DNA from: an uncultured Bacilli bacterium | GTDB lineage: Bacteria; Bacillota_I; Bacilli_A; RF39; UBA660 | DNA length: 6,479 nucleotides | Reading direction: 5' to 3' | Assembly (NCBI GenBank): GCA_947588665.1 | Contig: CANPYU010000068.1 | Coordinates: forward strand, 1 to 6,479 | Part shown: positions 5,024 to 6,479 of the stretch, piece after piece | Position numbering within the stretch: position 1 is the first letter of the stretch | Layout: each line of letters begins with the position of its first letter | Program-made: the position numbers and the translations under genes | Notes under the pieces: model-generated | Told to the model about the DNA's origin: nothing | Databases searched by the model: none | What the model saw: the letters and a program-made list of their open reading frames with translations, nothing else

Positions 5024-5620
5024 ATGAAAGAATTAATTTTAGAAATGGAAGCATATGCTTCGGAACATAATGTGCCAATAATTGAAAAAGAATCGATTAC
5101 TTTTATTATGAAAATAATAAAAGCTAATAATATTAAAAATATTTTAGAAATTGGAAGTGCAATAGGGTATTCATCTATTTTAATGGCGAGTGTAGCCCCA
5201 GATGTTACAGTAACAACTATTGAAAGAGATGAAGCTCGTTATATGGAATGTCTTAAAAATGTTAAGAAATGTAACTTTGAACAAAAAATTACAGTGGTTT
5301 TTCAAGATGCTTTAGAGGTTAATTTAAGTAATGTTAGTTATGATATGATTTTTATTGATGCCGCGAAAGGACAATATACAAAGTTTTTTGAGAAATTTAA
5401 ATATTTCTTAAAAGATGGGGGAATAATAATTTCGGATAATTTGAAGTTTCATGGGCATGTTGGGAAATCAAATGAGATTGAATCTAAGAATTTAAGAGGA
5501 CTTGTAACTAAGCTTGAAGATTATATTGTATTTTTAAAAGATAATAAAGAATTTGAGACAAACTTTTATGATGTTGGAGATGGCATTTCAGTCAGTGTTA
5601 AGAAAAATGAAAAAAAATAA
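5024..5620 (+). CDS. trmR: tRNA 5-hydroxyuridine methyltransferase TrmR (YrrM), class I O-methyltransferase
   Basis: The 198-residue protein starts at ATG 5024, with GGAGATGAG (5010-5018) before it. It has a catechol-O-methyltransferase-like SAM fold. The N-terminal helix contains AYASEHNVPIIEKES (10-24). Motif I is ILEIGSAIGYSS (40-51), and TIERDE (65-70) binds the SAM ribose. FIDAAKGQY (110-118) contains D112, and SDNL (137-140) contains D138-N139. These three residues are the likely divalent-metal ligands. In B. subtilis, TrmR methylates 5-hydroxyuridine at tRNA wobble position 34 to 5-methoxyuridine, improving decoding of NNU/NNG-type codons. The same call fits here because two U32-family genes (TrhP1/TrhP2 positions) follow at once, and those make the hydroxyuridine substrate. 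It overlaps the next gene by 14 nt, so translation is coupled. A small-molecule O-methyltransferase is the only serious alternative. Confidence 0.9.
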   Translation: MKELILEMEAYASEHNVPIIEKESITFIMKIIKANNIKNILEIGSAIGYSSILMASVAPDVTVTTIERDEARYMECLKNVKKCNFEQKITVVFQDALEVNLSNVSYDMIFIDAAKGQYTKFFEKFKYFLKDGGIIISDNLKFHGHVGKSNEIESKNLRGLVTKLEDYIVFLKDNKEFETNFYDVGDGISVSVKKNEKK

Positions 5621-6410
5621 GACTTTATTATTAGTAAATAATGCGAATATAGTAGATAAATTAAAAGATGAAAGAGATATCTCTTTTCTTTTTCCATTAA
5701 AAAATTATACAGTAGGATTTGATAATACTTTTCAAGTTGAAGATATTCCTGATGGTGGATTTATTTTTGTTAATCGAATTATGGATAACCAAACTATTAG
5801 AGAATTTAGACAAATATTAGAAAATTTACCTGATAAAATTAAAGGAATAGTATTTGATGATATTGGAGTTTTAAATATTCTTTTAGAGTTAAATTTAAAT
5901 ATTACAAAAATTCTATTTTTAAATCATTTAAATTGTAATTATGAAAGTATTAATGCTTATTTAAATTATGTTCAAAGTGTTGTTGTATGTCCCGATATTA
6001 CTTTTGATGAAATAGATGAGATATTACAAAAAGCAAAGAAACCGGTTGTTTTATATACTTTTGGTTATATTAATATTATGTATTCTAGAAGAACACTTTT
6101 AACTAATTATAATAAAAATTTTAAAAAAAATATTAAAAATAAAGCAAGATTAGAAGATATTATAACAAAGAAGAAGTTTAATATTTGGGAAGAGAATAAT
6201 GGTACAGTCATATATACGGAAAGTCCTTTTAATGGCTTGAAATTACGAGAGAAAGATAATGTTTTATATAATTTAATTAATGCTGTTTTTTTAAGTGATG
6301 ATGAAGTTTTAAATATAATTCATGATGAAACAAATTTAGAAGAAAAATATCCTTATAAGTATTTAAGTGAAAGAGGGACGATTTTTAAGCTTAAGGAGGA
6401 ACAATCATGA
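5607..6410 (+). CDS. Divergent U32-family protein in the TrhP1/YrrN position (probable tRNA U34 hydroxylation factor)
   Basis: The likely start is ATG 5607 (267 residues, MKKNKTLLLVNN). In-frame ATGs at 5553-5580 would extend it deep into trmR, and 5607 places the first beta strand at the N-terminus. The ribosome-binding site is poor, so coupling to trmR (14-nt overlap) is likely. The barrel-like pattern includes IKGIVFDDIGVLNILLEL (78-95) and VVVCPDITFDEIDEIL (125-140). KKPVVLYTFGYINIMYSRRT (144-163), continuing LLTNY, corresponds to the U32 signature E-x-(F/V)-x-x-G-x-x-x-x-x-YSGRCLLS. The signature Cys is Thr here, and only C110 and C128 exist, so the four-cysteine iron-sulfur site of catalytic U32 proteins cannot form. 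In B. subtilis, YrrN (TrhP1) and YrrO (TrhP2) install ho5U34. I infer this is the TrhP1 counterpart, perhaps a non-catalytic partner of the next gene's product. The old peptidase label is unsupported. Confidence 0.65.
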   Translation: MKKNKTLLLVNNANIVDKLKDERDISFLFPLKNYTVGFDNTFQVEDIPDGGFIFVNRIMDNQTIREFRQILENLPDKIKGIVFDDIGVLNILLELNLNITKILFLNHLNCNYESINAYLNYVQSVVVCPDITFDEIDEILQKAKKPVVLYTFGYINIMYSRRTLLTNYNKNFKKNIKNKARLEDIITKKKFNIWEENNGTVIYTESPFNGLKLREKDNVLYNLINAVFLSDDEVLNIIHDETNLEEKYPYKYLSERGTIFKLKEEQS

Positions 6411-6479
6411 TGGAATTACTCTCGCCGGCTGGATCGTTAGAAAAGCTTAAAATTGCCTATCTTTATGGGGCTGATGCTG
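6407..6479 (+). CDS. U32-family protein, 5' end only (TrhP2/YrrO position)
   Basis: The gene starts at ATG 6407 (or the adjoining ATG 6410), with a strong AAGGAGG site at 6393-6399, and runs off the window after 24 codons. The product begins MMELLSPAGSLEKLKIAYLY and then GADA. The pattern (M)-E-L-L-(A/S)-PAG-(S/N)-x-E-K-L-K-x-A-x-x-YGADA is the hallmark N-terminus of U32 proteins such as YrrO/TrhP2, E. coli TrhP (YegQ) and RlhA. ATGA overlaps the stop of the preceding gene, so the two are co-translated. By position and start it should be the catalytic tRNA U34 hydroxylation protein that supplies TrmR. The cysteine cluster that would confirm this lies beyond the window. Confidence 0.85.
   Translation, partial: MMELLSPAGSLEKLKIAYLYGADA

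Overview
The window comes from an AT-rich, low-GC Gram-positive chromosome (Bacillota). The housekeeping genes look like those of gut Bacilli of the Erysipelotrichales/RF39/Mollicutes-related kind. This placement is inferred from base composition, purine-rich Shine-Dalgarno sites and the gene order ruvX-yrzB-mltG-trmR-U32-U32, which matches Bacillus subtilis yrrK-yrzB-yrrL-yrrM-yrrN-yrrO. The code is standard: TGA is used as a stop (for example at 6408-6410) and Trp is TGG.

The left part (1 to about 2630) is a decayed accessory region. It starts with what looks like the end of an IS256-family element, followed by the last ~88 codons of a pyruvate, phosphate dikinase gene (ppdK) without its front, and a strong terminator. 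A mostly non-coding stretch (481-674) follows, holding one possible orphan gene tail. Next is a good promoter reading into a small hairpin RNA or leader and the first 40 codons of an Abi_2/AbiF-type abortive-infection gene. After it, under its own promoter, comes an intact 418-residue HNH endonuclease with five C-terminal DNA-binding repeats of the homing-endonuclease-associated type. Directly behind that lies a second Abi_2-type gene, broken by an in-frame stop and missing its C-terminal part. The only intact protein gene here is therefore the nuclease, sitting between two dead abortive-infection genes.

The right part (about 2640-6479) is compact core genome. Two small membrane proteins of unknown function come first: a lysine-rich single-span protein, and a single-span protein with four cysteines in its outer domain. 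A clear promoter (3148-3176) then drives ruvX (Holliday junction resolvase-like/YqgF), a DUF1292 protein (YrzB), mltG (endolytic murein transglycosylase), trmR (tRNA ho5U34 methyltransferase), a divergent U32-family protein in the trhP1/yrrN position, and the start of a second U32 gene (trhP2/yrrO position). Gaps of 15 nt or less and overlaps of 4, 8 and 14 nt indicate one operon.

The last three genes together match the B. subtilis route to 5-methoxyuridine at tRNA position 34: TrhP proteins hydroxylate U34 and TrmR methylates the product. The earlier genes serve DNA/RNA processing (RuvX) and termination of peptidoglycan strands (MltG). I found no tRNA, rRNA or CRISPR array. The most unusual item is the AbiF-type leader RNA with its truncated gene and the neighbouring repeat-bearing HNH nuclease.
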